From contig CP154957.1 in assembly GCA_039621445.1 (NCBI GenBank), forward strand, positions 25,520,938-25,584,937: a stretch of DNA of 64,000 nt, written 5' to 3'. The position numbers and the translations under genes were made by a program. Source of the stretch: Euglena gracilis (lineage: Eukaryota > Euglenida > Euglenophyceae > Euglenales). Shown piece after piece: positions 33,753-44,888 of this stretch. Within the stretch, counting starts at the first letter, position 1. Every line of letters starts with the position of its first letter. Below the pieces are notes generated by a model, which was given only the letters and a program-made list of their open reading frames with translations, did no database searches and was not told the origin of the DNA.

Positions 33753-35590
33753 TCAGTCCCAACCCATAGCTCCTGGGTGGGGTACTCGTCGCTGCACTGG
33801 GTGCTCCTGGGCCCCCCTGCACGCCACCATAGCGGTGCGGGGGAGTGGGCCCCCGGACGCCGCCACCACAGCGACGCCGGGGTTGGGGGTCTCCCTTCCT
33901 GGGGTGTGAAAACAAAATTTGCGGCCAGTGATCTGGGCAGGGGGAAAAAACTGTCCACATTGACCCCCTTCCGCAATAAACTGGGATTGTGTCCGTTTGA
34001 AAATTCTGAGACCCTCCAATTGAGAAAAGCTTTGCTCAATCCCAATAACCAAAGTGGAAATTTCTACAAATCCTTGAATTTTCAGCAAAACTGCCTGAAA
34101 CGGCGTTTGATTTGAGTTTTGCAAACCCAAATCTGGTAATTTCTCGTCAAAAAGTTCTTGCCTTTTGGCTGTTGTCCAAAGTAAAATTGGGCTGGAATCC
34201 CGCTGAATTTTGATCACTTTTGACCAAAGCGGTTTCCATTTTTGAATCTGGGGGATCTGCAGTTTTTTCCAACTTTGCCCAGGGAAATTGAAAACATTCT
34301 TCGCCCAGCACCTCAAACTGAATTATTTCGTGCACTCTCCTCCTTGCACGTTCTTCCAAGGATCTTTGTTTCCCCCCTCCATCTCCATTTCCACAGGGGG
34401 GGCTGAAATTTGTGTGAGGGGGACAATTCCGAATTGTCCACCAGCCAAAAAGTCTGATCTGTGCCCGCTCCCAGCCTGGAGGGGGGCAAAAGGGAAAAAT
34501 TTACCGTACGGAGGATTCCACCCATCTCCGACAAGGTTGGCTGAAAAAATATGAAAACCACAGCAAAAATCCGTGGCACCAGGGAAAGTTGTCCCGTACG
34601 GAGGATATCACCCATCTCCGACCGTTTTGGCTGAAAATCCGCCAAAGTCACAGGAAATTTCTGTGACGGGGAAAGGGAAAATTCGCTTTTTTCACTTGAA
34701 AAATGAAAGATCCTTGGGTGAGACACCGCCTGGGTTTTTTTGTGGGGGAAAATACGTGCCACTTTGGAGGCTAGGCGCGCCGCTCGGGGGGGTCCGGGAC
34801 CCCCCCCCCCCCCCCCCGCGCCCCCCCGCGCGGCCCCTGCGCGGCCGCCCGCGCGGCCGCTCGCCCCCCCCTGGACCCCCCCCACCCCCCCTGTGCCTAG
34901 CATAGCCAAGAAAAAAAATTTTGGTGAAAAAAATCGCGATTTTTTGAGGCCCAAAAATGACCAAAAATGACCATTTTCGGACACAAAATGGCAAATTTGG
35001 GGGCCGCGCGCTCTGCGCGCGGCCAAAAAAGCACTTTTTTGGTCAAAAATGGCCCAAAAATGGCAAAAAATGACCACTTTTTGGACCCGAAAATCACCGA
35101 TATTAGAATGCGTTCCGCCCGCGCGGCCGCCCTCGGACCGCCGCCCCCCCCCGCCCCCCCGCGCGCCCCGCGCGGCCGCCGCTCGCCCCCCCAGCCCCCC
35201 CCCCCCCCCGCTGTGCCTAGCCTCCTTTGTAAATGGGCCATGCCCCCCACAATAAGTCTTGCTGAAAATGGATGCCGTTGGCAAAAACTGTGGGGAGACT
35301 TCAGAAAATTCCAGAAAATTCTGGGTCCTCATCGTAATTCTTGCTGAAATTGGCCAAGTTAACTGCAAAAAACGTTCTCGGGTCTGAAAATTCAGTGGTA
35401 ACCCATGAAAATCTGCTGGGAATTCACTTTTCTGAGAAATCTGTGGTGATGCGACAAGTAAATTTGGCAAGAAAGATCTTTCTGAAAAATCTGTAAATGG
35501 AATGCATTGTGGCACCAAAATTTTCCCACCTGACACTTCCGAATGCCTACAATTCTTCGGGTTCTTTAGAGGGCTGTGGGTGGGGGTCAT
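33753..35590 (-). pseudogene. degenerate long-ORF region interrupted by a GC-rich insertion
   Basis: Minus-strand frames 35590-34313, 34359-34147 and 34130-33900 have protein-like sequence (ARRRVHEIIQFEVLGEECFQ, PWAKLEKTADPPDSK, then KLPDLGLQNSNQTPFQ). A block at about 34771-35218, bounded by GCTAGGCGCG and GTGCCTAGC and full of CCGCGCGG runs, splits it and looks like an insertion. An internal repeat (SEMGDILRTGQLSLVP and SEMGGILRTVNFSLLP) is seen. No known domain; frameshifts imply decay. Confidence 0.35.
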
Positions 35591-37130
35591 ACATCTCTCT
35601 AAGGTTTTGCGAACCCCCCCGGGGGGGGGCGGCTGCAGCCAGCCCCGATTTGGGCCCAGCCCAGCCGCAGCAGCACCCCCCCGGGGGGGGGGGTGCTGCT
35701 AGCCCAGCTAGCCAGCCCCTTTTTGGGGGGTCCAGCCCAAAATTTTTCGGCGTGAAGCGCCGAAATTTTTGGAAAAACTGTGTTCAAAAGTGGCCAAAAA
35801 TGGGGTTTGGGGGGCGTTTGGGGCATTTTTGGGGGGTTTCAGATGCATCATTTTTTCAAAACTGTGTTCTGCAGGTCATTTTTGGGCATTTTTCCGATTT
35901 CAGTCCAGCTCGCCCCGGTTCGGGTCCAGCCGGGGTCCAGCCCCCCCCCCCCCGGGGGGTGGGCTAGCCAGCCCAAATTTCTAGCCAGCCCAAATTTCTA
36001 GCCCTAGCCCAGCAACCCCCCCCACCAGGGTCCTTAGAGAGATGTACCTCCCTGCCAAAAAATAGGCAGACACTCTAAGGGGCGACACCAAAATGCGCGA
36101 GCATCAAAATGCGCAGGTCCGGCGGCCGTATGGAAAAGCCACAGCGCATTAAAATGTCGTCGGCAGCCCGGAAAGACGGTTCTGCGGACGTGAAGCGCAC
36201 TCCTCTTTCCCCCCGCACGTTTATTTTTTAAACGACGTTAAGGCCCTCAGCAGCCAACCGCACAACCTCTGACCACCTCCACGCCCCAGGGGGGGCAGTG
36301 ACTGGTTCTTTCAGAGTGAATGACGGGTGAGTGACGGGGGTCGACGGGCAGGAGTAGGAAACGGTGGCTTCCGTGACGCCGAAGTCGAAAAAGTTTTTTG
36401 GCATAAAAAGGCCGCGAGTGGCCGTATTTCTGAGACCGAACCCGCCCTGGGTTTGAAAAAAATGAGTGACTGACTGGTTTTCAAAAAAAAGTGGTGTGAC
36501 CCCCCTTCCCCCCCCCCCCGGCGTGGGGGTTGGTAAAAAAAAATTTGCCCAAAGCATAGAGTCTCCGATTTTGTGGTCTTTTTTTAGTTTTGAACCCTGA
36601 ATTTCTCAAAAACTTAAAATTTAGCTGAATGTGAACCACGGAAGGCATTCTGAGCAATGGTCTTTCAAAAAAAAAACAACCTCCCAAAAATTTTTCAAAG
36701 ATGACACTGCCACAAAAGACTTCCTGTGTTCACTGAATTGTTCAGGGTTGTAAGAAGTCCAACTGACCGTGCCAAAAAAAAACAGCCGTGCAGCGGGCAA
36801 GCAGGTGCTGGACCGTCTCTCACAGGAAACCCCGGGTGGGGGGGGTGGGGTCGGTGAAAAAAAGGGGGAAATTTTCAGAAAAAATGCCACCCCACTTTCA
36901 AAAATTTTTAGGCACCGAAGTATCCAAGGGGGACCCCCTGGGGGTGCAAGAGGGAAAAAAAACCAACCACGCCCAACAACCAACCGGTTTGATTCTGGGG
37001 AAGCCAGCCATGAGACACAACAAGAACTGGAAAACCCCCAAAAATTTAAAAACAGCGATTGTCAGCCAGAAACGGTTCAGGGCGTGTTTCTCCAAATCCT
37101 GAGTCCTCATTATCCTCCACGCATGGCCCA
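35591..37130. other. repeat-rich interval left of the EF-1alpha relic
   Basis: GCCAGCCC/GGGGGGC blocks lie at 35,620-36,020. A block at 36,240-36,530 (AGTGACTGACTGGTTTTC with GAGTGAC units) resembles 54,760-55,030. ACACCAAAATGCGC near 36,090 recurs as ACACCAAAATGCAC at 37,902 on the other side of the EF-1alpha copy. Confidence 0.4.
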
Positions 37131-37661
37131 AGTCAATCTTCATCTGAATGATGATGGTGAACTTGCAGGCAATGTGGTAGTCCAGAACGTGGGCGTAACC
37201 TTTGCCAATCTTGACCAATGTGGTTCAGAATGATGACCTGAAGAAATGTGAATGTGAAACGGCTGATTTGTCCATCTCTGGCACAGAATGGCACCAACCA
37301 GAAACATTTTTGAAGCGGGACAAGAAACAATGAAGCCAGACAGAAAAGCATTGAAGAGAGGCTTACCTGGGCAGTGAAGTAAGCAGTAAGTAAGTAAGTA
37401 ACCACGGCGAATATCCCCGACAGACACGTTCTTCACGTTGAAGCCAAGGTTGTCGCCAGGGACAGCCTCGCTCAGAGCCTCGTGGTGCATCTCCACAGAC
37501 TTGACTTCAGTGGTCGAGTTGTTGGGTGAGAAAGTGACCACATCACCATGCTTCAAGGCACGACCAACAGGCACAGTTGCAATACCTAAAAGTTGAAAAA
37601 GGGTGTCGTGCATCGAAATTTGGAAAGAACCTTCAACCATGTAGACATCGTGCAGGGGAGC
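37131..37661 (-). pseudogene. translation elongation factor 1-alpha fragment, decayed
   Basis: EF-1alpha is the GTPase that delivers aminoacyl-tRNA to the ribosome; domain II and the start of domain III are recognisable. Minus strand, in order: [11 protein letters not shown] (37661-37631), a 45-nt intron, then [38 protein letters not shown] and [15 protein letters not shown] (37585-37367), a 129-nt intron, then VIILNHIGQ and [18 protein letters not shown] (37237 on). Damage: about four residues missing after VPVGR; the segment after DIRRG replaced by (TTAC)n, which shifts frame; a one-base insertion between HIGQ and IGKG; three residues missing before IACKF; and no match after KID at 37131. 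The N-terminal GTPase domain is absent. A processed copy is excluded by the introns. Confidence 0.85.
37382..37402. repeat. (TTAC)n microsatellite replacing EF-1alpha coding sequence
   Basis: About five units of TTAC/GTAA lie exactly where the conserved linker between DIRRG and FTAQ should be. The repeat replaces about 16 codons and puts the two sides in different frames. Confidence 0.7.
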
Positions 37662-37948
37662 TCTTCATGCCCTTGGCCACTGCGATCTGCAATTTCATTC
37701 TTTTTCAGCTGCATGATTCCCCTCTGGCTGGGATGACAGGGAAAACAAGGGAAATAGGACATTGTTCTCAACACACCATCCACAGAAGGTTTCTTGGTTT
37801 GGACGTGGTTGCTTCACAACAAACCGGCCCATCCTGATTGATTAGGATCAATCAATTTAGGAATCTCCCATAAATCGCGAATATTTCGCGTATATTTGTG
37901 AACACCAAAATGCACAGGTCACCCTCCTGCGCATTAAAGTGACGGCAA

Positions 37949-38365
37949 TTAAAGTGAACGCGCATTAATTGGCAGACCGGTATGGTGGGGGTTGTATGCT
38001 GGCACACCCTTGTCGTGTGTTGTATGTGTCCGCCTGCTGAGGTCACCAGCTTCAATACTGCGCAGCTTCAACAATGTATTTGTTGTATCTTCAGCTTCAG
38101 CCTTCAATCTTCTCTTTCTTCTTTGACTTTCTTCTGCTTCATCTGCCGAGAGGGCCTCGCTCTGGCCGGAGGATCCGGGTAGGACCTCCATGAAAACCCT
38201 TTCTTGGCTCGAAACTTTTGCGGATCCTTCGGCCTCGGCTTTTTGTTGAGGCGGCCGCCGGGCTTCCAAGCCAAAATCTTCAATCTTTTCTTTTTTGTCC
38301 TTGGGCTTTTTCAGTTGCACCTTGAAATTCATTTTTTCTTCAAATTCTGGTTCTTGCATGCACAA
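37949..38365 (-). CDS. charged coiled-coil-like protein exon, duplicated at 28 kb
   Basis: From an ATG at 38365 (or the next Met at 38359) the frame reads EPEFEEKMNFKVQLKKPKD, KKEKIEDFGLEARRPPQQK, SGQSEALSADEAEESQRRKR and LKAEAEDTTNTLLKL. It is rich in Lys, Glu and Arg and likely helical. The 28-kb copy differs by conservative changes (Glu to Asp, Lys to Arg), which hints at past protein-level constraint. The C-terminal part after about 38,030 reads into low-quality sequence, so a donor probably lies near there. Family not recognised. Confidence 0.45.
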   Translation of the reverse strand: MCMQEPEFEEKMNFKVQLKKPKDKKEKIEDFGLEARRPPQQKAEAEGSAKVSSQERVFMEVLPGSSGQSEALSADEAEESQRRKRRLKAEAEDTTNTLLKLRSIEAGDLSRRTHTTHDKGVPAYNPHHTGLPINARSL

Positions 38366-38706
38366 TCAATTGATATTTTTTTGTAGTCTTGACCAGTGCA
38401 TTGGTATGGGCTAAGAACCCTGTGTGTGAGATTGGTTTGTGATTGGTGGGTTCGAGTGGGGACTTTCTTAGGTTAATTAGGGAAAATGGGCAAATCCTAC
38501 TGTGGAAAATTGGTCGGCCGGTCTTGAAAATTTCAAAGAATCGGCCCAGCAAGGTCAAAAATTGAGTTCAGGCTTTCAAGCTGAACCATAATAATCTTTT
38601 CCCTAGGTTAAATTCGACTGAAAACCAAAAAAAATGGTATTTCAATGATTTTCCGCCCCACTCAGGCAAATTTTGGCCAAATTTTGGGTTAGGACCCCTT
38701 TACAAT
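38191..38706. repeat. duplicated 0.5-kb block, copy 2
   Basis: It matches 28084-28574 from TGAAAACCCTTTCTTGG to AGGACCCCTTTACA. It carries a 20-bp segment (with GATTTTCCGCCCCAC) absent from copy 1. The sequence to the right of this copy (39,060-39,260) also matches the sequence to the left of copy 1 (27,850-28,060), so the duplication lies within a larger family. Confidence 0.7.
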
Positions 38707-39503
38707 TTTTGACAGAAACCACCCAGAAGCTGCCAAAAATGATTGAAAATGTGCATTCAATTTTTTTCCATGCAAAAACTTGTGGGCGCTTTTTGTTTCG
38801 TTTGCTTTTTTAAAAAAACATTGTTAGAATTAAAAAAAAACAAAAAAAACATCAACGTCAAAAAACGTCAAAAAAAAGCCCGGCCCACTGTGGTTCCCCT
38901 GCCGTTATCCAGCTACTGTCCGCTGTTCCTTCTGTCTTTCCGCCAGCCCCTCCTTCCGTCCCCTTGTGTCCGCGTTGTGGTGGGGGCTAGGCGCGCTGCT
39001 CCCCCCCCCCCCCCCCGCCGTGCCTAGTCACCGGCATACTTGGCATTTTTTTGTTTTTTTTAAAAAAACAAAACAACGTGTTTTTTTTATAAAAAATACG
39101 CCAAAAAAACATCAAAAAAAACAAAAGGAAAATTTCATTGAAAAAACTCGTTATGAAACACCCAAACCATACTTCGAATCCTACTAAGTTCAAAAATTGC
39201 CAAAAAAATGGTCAAAAACATTCAAAAAATGCAAAAAAAATGCAACTTTAGGACTTTTTTATTTTTTGTTTTAGGAAATATTTGGCAGAAATGCCCCAAA
39301 ACTTGCCAAAAATGATTGAAAATATGCATTCAAAAAATTTCAAAAATTTTCCGAGCAAAACCTTGTTGGCGTTTTTTTTGTTTTTTTTAAAAAAAACATT
39401 GTTAGAATTTAAAAAAAAACAAAAAAAACAAAGTCCAAAAAAAAACAGGTTGCCAACTATGGTCTCCGGTGTACGTGCTTTTGCTACCACGGATGTTCCT
39501 TAG
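38707..39503. other. A-rich repeat interval
   Basis: Long A-runs and AAAAAACA units (38,810-38,880, 39,030-39,130, 39,370-39,450) flank a small GCTAGGCGCGC...GTGCCTAGTC palindrome at 38,985-39,030 of the type seen at 34,771-35,218. No gene seen. Confidence 0.45.
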
Positions 39504-39597
39504 GCAAAGAGTGTTGTTTGCTCCGTTTGCGGCGAGGTCTATCATTTCGTCTGTGCAGATTTACGTCATGCTCCGAAGAAAGCATGGGTTTGTGCGG
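39504..39597 (+). CDS. PHD-finger half exon
   Basis: After the acceptor GATGTTCCTTAG the frame reads AKSVVCSVCGEVYHFVC and APKKAWVCA to a donor GTTGAG in phase 1. The pattern C-x2-C, H-x2-C, W-x-C is the second half of a PHD finger. It resembles the finger in the Helentron-like elements (VVCDACGLAYHFHC). Without splicing the frame ends at a TGA where the last zinc ligand should be, so either an intron follows or the copy is broken. The first half of the finger would have to be in an upstream exon. Confidence 0.5.
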
Positions 39598-40941
39598 GTT
39601 GAGTGCACACACTCCTGAGTTCCTGTGACACACTCCTGAAACAGCCATCAGCGCGACAGTACGCTGTCCGCACGTTTGGCGTCCATGGTATTGCTCTCCC
39701 CTCCCCATGTTCTGTTTTATCCTCCCAACTCCTGGAAAGCAAGGAATGGCGCCCGGCCCACCCCCAAAAGTGTTCGCAGTTTCCCGTGGGAAAACGTGAA
39801 CGTTACACGATTTGCCACGGGGAAATGTTTAACGTTCATGGGTACCTCATGGGGTACCCTTCAAGATTTTCTCACCCATGACTGTTAAACGGATTTAAAC
39901 CAAATTTGAACAGGTTTGAACCATGGAGGCGGACGGACGGACGGACGGACGGCTGGTGAAAAAAGCGAAGGTCCGGACGGACGGCTGGAGTTGTAGCCTT
40001 GGTCCAGACGGCTGAAGAAAATGCAATTGGTCCAGCTAGCCGGCTAGCCGGCCAGCCGGCTGGCCGGCTGGCCGGCTGGCCGGCTGGCCCGCTTGCCGGC
40101 TGGGTCTTTGGAAGCGCATGTGGCTTTTTTGTTCTTGTCGCGAACTGGGCAAGTCCTAATTCTGGGTGCTCGGGTGCAAAAAACTGGTAACTGCATCAAG
40201 TTGCTAGCAGGCCAACACGACGCCTGGGAGAGGAGGGGCGTCGAGGGGACCTGCTGGCAAGGAATAAGCATGACTCTGGCCCGGGAGGTTGGACGACAAT
40301 TGGTTTGGGGACAATGCCCTGAAGAGCTCGCTGACCATTGCCTCCCTGAATCTCATAAACCCTACTGCGCTTCATAGCCACGAGGCCGAGCTCCAAACAC
40401 CGAAATGGAATACCAAAAGCCGAGAACTCTCTGAGGACGTCTACCATGGAGGTGCAGAAGTCGCACACAAACGAAGGGGGGCTGAACCCCCGTGAAGGAC
40501 CTCAAGTCAAGTCCACCATACAACCTCTTCAAGCGCACCTCCTGACCCGATCCTGGTGCAGTAGGAAACGAAGGGCCCATCCACCCAATCCAGATCTCAA
40601 TGACCAATCAGAATTGCGGTGGTCGAGAACAGGATTACAAATCGCCTGTGCACCCGCAGCATGACGAGATCTTTTCGCTAAGCTCACCCCTCTTACCCGC
40701 CCCCGCACCTCGCGCCTTATACTATTCTCTAAGCTCGCCGCTTTTACCTTCCCTCCCTTCACCAGCGTGCACAGACTGTTGCCTCTGTACATAGCCTTAC
40801 TCCCCTGAACTCTTCAAATCCAGTAGGCTGTGCCACTGGTCGGTGGATTCGGTTCGCCCCACCACCGTTCTTCTTCTTTTTTCGCCATCACAAAAAAAAA
40901 AAAATCGTGCAAAAAAAGACATTTTACAATGATGAAAACTT
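39598..40941. other. short frames and simple repeats, no firm gene
   Basis: Besides the GGAC/GGCTGGCC repeats, plus-strand frames near 40,290-40,495 (DDNWFGDNALKSSLTIASL) look protein-like but have no clear exon limits. A pyrimidine-rich stretch lies at 40,680-40,800. Confidence 0.35.
39925..40105. repeat. GGAC and GGCTGGCC short tandem repeats
   Basis: (GGAC)n at 39,930-39,955 is followed by tandem CCGGCTGG units at 40,030-40,100. A related GGACGGACGGCTGG array lies at 42,335-42,475 in the opposite direction. These pairs look like ends of a repeat family of GACGG/CTGG type. Confidence 0.6.
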
Positions 40942-41011
40942 GCACACAGCGGGATTTGAACCCGCGAGCTCACGGTTGCGAACTGTATGCCACACCAATT
41001 ATACTGTGTGC
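40942..41011 (-). tRNA. tRNA-like gene, anticodon CGC (Ala) on best fold
   Basis: On the minus strand a 7-bp acceptor stem (GCACACA with TGTGTGC) and a perfect T arm (GCGGG TTCAAAT CCCGC) are present, with a 5-nt variable loop. The best anticodon arm has loop TTCGCAA (anticodon CGC) and a stem with one A-C mismatch and one G-T pair. The D arm contains TTGG but pairs poorly, and the total of 70 nt is short. There is no CCA at the 3' end, as expected for a nuclear gene. It may be a working tRNA-Ala or a tRNA-derived relic. Confidence 0.5.
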
Positions 41012-42508
41012 AAGATACACATTGAAACATCAAAAGAGGAAAAGGACCAGTCCATAAAAATGAAGATGGACGAAGAAAGTTTCGATCCAAATCTGGAAAA
41101 AATACCACATTTTGAATGTTGTAGTATGCAAATTTCTTCTGTTCTAGTTAATTTGATTCACAGGGCACATCAAAGATCCCCAGCCTACGCTTCCTCTGAA
41201 AAAATTATGAATCACCACACGCAAAAAAAATGCTTGCATTCCCAATCGTTCTCCTTCAGTGTCACAATGCCGTTTCGGGTGGAAGAGGTGTGGGATGGTT
41301 ATGATGATAGTACAGGGTGCTGAAATGAAGTGAATTTTAACGGAACTTATTGCTTTGTGGAAAGGGCACATCACCACATGCAGGCCTTTGCTCTGAACAA
41401 ATACACATTCGAGCGAGCAGAGGCCTGCCTGCAACACGGTGACAGGCCCTTGGTGGGTCTACTTATTTTCTGCTTGGTACTTGCTACTTGGATCAGAAGT
41501 CTGAAGAGAGATTGCACAGACATTTTGTCCTTAGATGCTGGTTTTCTTCTGAAACTTCCATTTTTGTTTCTTGCGTTCTTTATTGTTCTTGTTATGCTGT
41601 TCGACAAATGTTCTTGGAAACCAAAATTGGGAGAAGTTTTTCAATCTGGCAAAAAAAAAAACGGCCCAAAATTTTCCATTTCACATTTTTTGCGATGTCA
41701 TGGTTTTTTTTTGGGCCAGATTGGGCCAGATGTTCATCCAGTTTTGGGCTAGATGTGGTGGCCAGTTTTGGGCCACAGGATTCTCTCAGAAAGGAGTTGT
41801 TTGGGTTCTCTTGGAAAGGGGGGGCAGAAAAGCGTTTCGTTTCTTTTTTTTTGGCAAAATATGTGTTGTACAACGAGGAAAATGTCAGTGAAATTTGACT
41901 GTGCCAAAAGTTTGTTTACTTTATTGACCCCCCTCCTTAAAAGTATGAGTTTTTAGGACGGAAAATTTTGAGGTTTTTTGTGAAAAAAGTTTTCTTCCAT
42001 CCAAAATGACGTGTTTTTGGGTTTTATTTTTCAAAAAACTTTTCTGGGCAAAATCCCCGTTTTCCCGAAAACGGTGAAAATGTTGTGGTGGGGGTGGAGG
42101 GGAGGGGGTCGACTTACCCCCTATTCCAGTACTTCCGGCGCAGTGGTACTTTTGGTGCTGTTGACTAATCCGCCGCGGTGGATGAAACCGAGGTTGCGTC
42201 GTGCCCTATATAATTTTTTAGGCCACTAAAAAAAAGGAGGAGACGCCCCAGCCGCGGCCATTTCTTGATTTGACGCGAAGAGTGGAGGGAAGCAGTGACT
42301 GCTTTTCGAAAGCAAGGAAAAAATTTTTTTTGGTCCGGCCGGCTGGCAAGACAGACATAGGTCCGGCTGGACGGACGGCTGGCGAAAAAATGCTTCGTCC
42401 GGACGGACGGCTGGGCGTTCAGCATTGGTCCGGCTGAAGAGGTCCGGACGGCTCGGACGGACGGACGGCCAGCCGCCCCCCATTTTCTAATTCAGGTTTT
42501 CACACATA
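41012..42508. other. no firm gene
   Basis: The plus frame 41,330-41,752 is open for 140 codons with hydrophobic runs (LLIFCLVLATWI, FLFLAFFIVLVMLF) that could be membrane segments, but no splice or start context supports it. 41,930-42,110 is AT-rich; 42,335-42,475 is the GGACGG array. Confidence 0.35.
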
Positions 42509-42512
42509 TATG

Positions 42513-42544
<32 letters not shown>

Positions 42545-42617
42545 CACATATATATACATATATACATACATATACATGTATATACATACATGTATATATA
42601 TGCATGTATATATATGC

Positions 42618-42660
<43 letters not shown>

Positions 42661-42690
42661 ATATATCTATATATATATATATATATATAA
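42509..42690. repeat. TA/TACA microsatellite
   Basis: About 180 bp of alternating TATA with TACA and TGTATA interruptions. The tyrosine/isoleucine frames on both strands here are artefacts of this repeat. Such AT dinucleotide tracts can extrude cruciforms. Confidence 0.9.
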
Positions 42691-43130
42691 CCGGCATGCA
42701 CCGTTTATGTACATGGTGCTTTGGCGGGTTAGAAATGTACATTCCACATCGTCCCAAGGGGACTCAGTGCGGCGTTCTATGTACAACACAGATGCAGGTC
42801 AAACGGGAGAATGTGCGTGTGCTTGTTACACCGTTGTGTACAAAAGGTGCAAACAGCAGCGTGTGAGCGTGCTTGTTATAAAGGTGAGGTGCGGTGGTAA
42901 GACGCGCAACCGCCGCGTGATCTTCGTCGAGGTGATGGTAAGGAGCACTCTGCACCTTGTCCTCTTGTGTTGTTGATGTTGTGTTGTTGACCTTGGTCTC
43001 GAACATGTGCTTACGGTGACGATGATGTCAGACCAAGGAGAGGATGGGAGTGTGAGGCGGGTTGGATTCATGTGGATGGGGTGGGTCCACCAAGCCCAAC
43101 AGGTGGTGAACAAAAAGATTTTTAATGGGA

Positions 43131-43430
43131 TTAAAGGAGGTGGCAACTGGCAGACAGTTTGACAGGTTGAACTATGTTCTTTTCCTGACGACTTTCTTTC
43201 ACGGTGGGTAGCACTGCTTCACCCAGACCGTGCCCCGGGCCCAGGGAAATAGTTCTTTTGGCCCTCGCCACAAGGAGAACCTCCTCGTGACTCCCTGTGC
43301 GCTCAAAGGTCAGCGGTAGCTCTGAGGGGTTTACAAAGAGGTGTTCGGTGATTGGGTGAGAGGTTAATGGAAGGCGAGGCTCATCTTCAATATAAAGTGC
43401 CAGGGGGGCGTGTGTGTTTGAACTATTCAA
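43131..43430 (-). CDS. candidate exon or small gene, unknown family
   Basis: A 99-codon minus frame in non-repetitive sequence reads LALYIEDEPRLPLTSHP, ELPLTFERTGSHEEVLL and PVKLSASCHLL before its stop. Composition is protein-like and no homopolymer shapes it. A further minus frame upstream (43,658-43,452, reading MSLPWSQSAARVAHLH) may belong with it. No domain recognised. Confidence 0.4.
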   Translation of the reverse strand: MNSSNTHAPLALYIEDEPRLPLTSHPITEHLFVNPSELPLTFERTGSHEEVLLVARAKRTISLGPGHGLGEAVLPTVKESRQEKNIVQPVKLSASCHLL

Positions 43431-43835
43431 ATCGCGAAATTAAAATTATTCCTAATTCCTGAGGTCCTTTTTGTTAGGAAATAGTTGTCCTCGCGCTGAT
43501 CGCGAAGCACTTGGGCAGCGGCCCTTGCGGTCCGAGCCGCCCGGAGGAGGGTCAGTCTGGGGGGAACACATCTGTGGTGGATGGTCCAGTCTGTGTGGTG
43601 ACACCCTGTGGAGATGAGCTACTCTGGCGGCGCTCTGGGACCAAGGTAACGACATTCTGAGGGGGAAAGAGAAACCCTGGCCAGGGGCTTTAAATTGAAG
43701 GAAGTCTGATTCAATGTCTTTATTTTGCTTGTCTGTGAAAAAATGGAGGGCCATGTGGTTCCCAAAATGCCCAATGCCACTTTGGGGGGGGGTAATTCCC
43801 ATAAAAGCCCAAAGGGCCACTGTGGGGGGGGGCAC

Positions 43836-44320
43836 TCTGGGGGGGGTAAGGGTAGGGGTGACTACAACGCACCTATTTTTGGCCTACTTTGGGTCACTGA
43901 TGGACAGGGAAAGCACAAAACAGGGTCAGAAGATACGGCTGGTGTCGGCACAGGGTCTAGAGAGTTTGTGGAGCTATGCGCGCTACACACAGGTCCGGGT
44001 CGCAGGAGAACGCCCGAGGGGTCTCATTAGGAGCCCATCGGAGCGTCGGGAACTACCCTCACCCCCCCCTCAAAGTGGCCACCCTCCAGGCACCGTGGGA
44101 CCCCAAAATGGCCACTCTGGCAGGGGGGACACTTTGGGGGGGGTCACGTTTTGGCCTCCAGCACCTCTGGCGCCAAAGGAAAATGGCCACTTTGGGGGGG
44201 GGGTAACCTGAAATTTGCCAAAAATTTTGGCCACTCTGGGGGGAGGGACACTTTGAGGGGGGGGGGGGGTGAGGGTCGGTGAGACAATGGGGGGGGGGGT
44301 GCCGCCCGCCTCCCTCCAAT
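43836..44320. repeat. GGCCACTTTGGGGG repeat block
   Basis: Motifs of GCCACT(T/C)TGGGGGG recur at about 43,785, 43,818, 44,100, 44,190 and 44,230, with GGCGCCA near 44,168. The inverted counterpart (CCCTCAAAGTGGCC) lies at 62,845-63,030, so both are arms or copies of one family. Confidence 0.55.
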
Positions 44321-44548
44321 GCTGACTCTCCACTCCCGGCCAGGCTGAATTTGACCATCCCTGGAGGGAGGGGGAGTTATCTGGGCAAGCAGGCACAACC
44401 CCCACCCAGAGGGAGGGGGGCGCCAGGCTCCTTTGGAAATTTGGCCCCCTCACCACCTTGGGGACGAAGGGAGGTAGGATCAGGGTGGGTGGTTCTTGTG
44501 ATACTGTCTTTCCTTGGCCACCCAACCCATTCATCCTCCTTCCCCCAG

Positions 44549-44681
44549 GCTGGCGCAAGCACTCAGATTCCACCTAGGTGACCTTCAGGCGGTGTCGGCA
44601 CCCAAACCACTTCAGAAATTCCCTGCAACCTACCTCTCAAACCCTTCTACATCACTTGAATTCCTTGCACCTTGTTGAATC
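44549..44681 (+). CDS. candidate terminal exon
   Basis: After the acceptor CTTCCCCCAG the frame reads LAQALRFHLGDLQAV, then PLQKFPATYLSNPSTSLEF and APC before a stop. The acceptor is strong and the sequence is unique. No upstream exon can be assigned and no family is recognised. Confidence 0.35.
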
Positions 44682-44888
44682 TTGTGAACCTGTTTGGTGT
44701 TTGGTGGCTTGTCTGGTGTCAACAGTGTCAGCAGGTGGTGCCGTTTGCATGTTCCCACTCCTCCTGTATTCCGCAACAGCTGCAGAACCTGGTGAAGTTC
44801 ACTGTTATTTGGCGATCCACGGCAAGACAGGTTGATCGGAAAGAAAGGGAAAGAAAAACAGGTTGGGTGTATTTAACTCCTGTAGAAC

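Noticed and set aside
34313-35590. A single 425-codon gene on the minus strand
   Set aside because: The middle 450 bp are a GC-rich insertion bounded by GCTAGGC...GCCTAGC; the frame passes through it by chance, and outer parts show frameshifts.
42492-42866. Tyr/Ile repeat proteins
   Set aside because: Artefact of the TA/TACA microsatellite.
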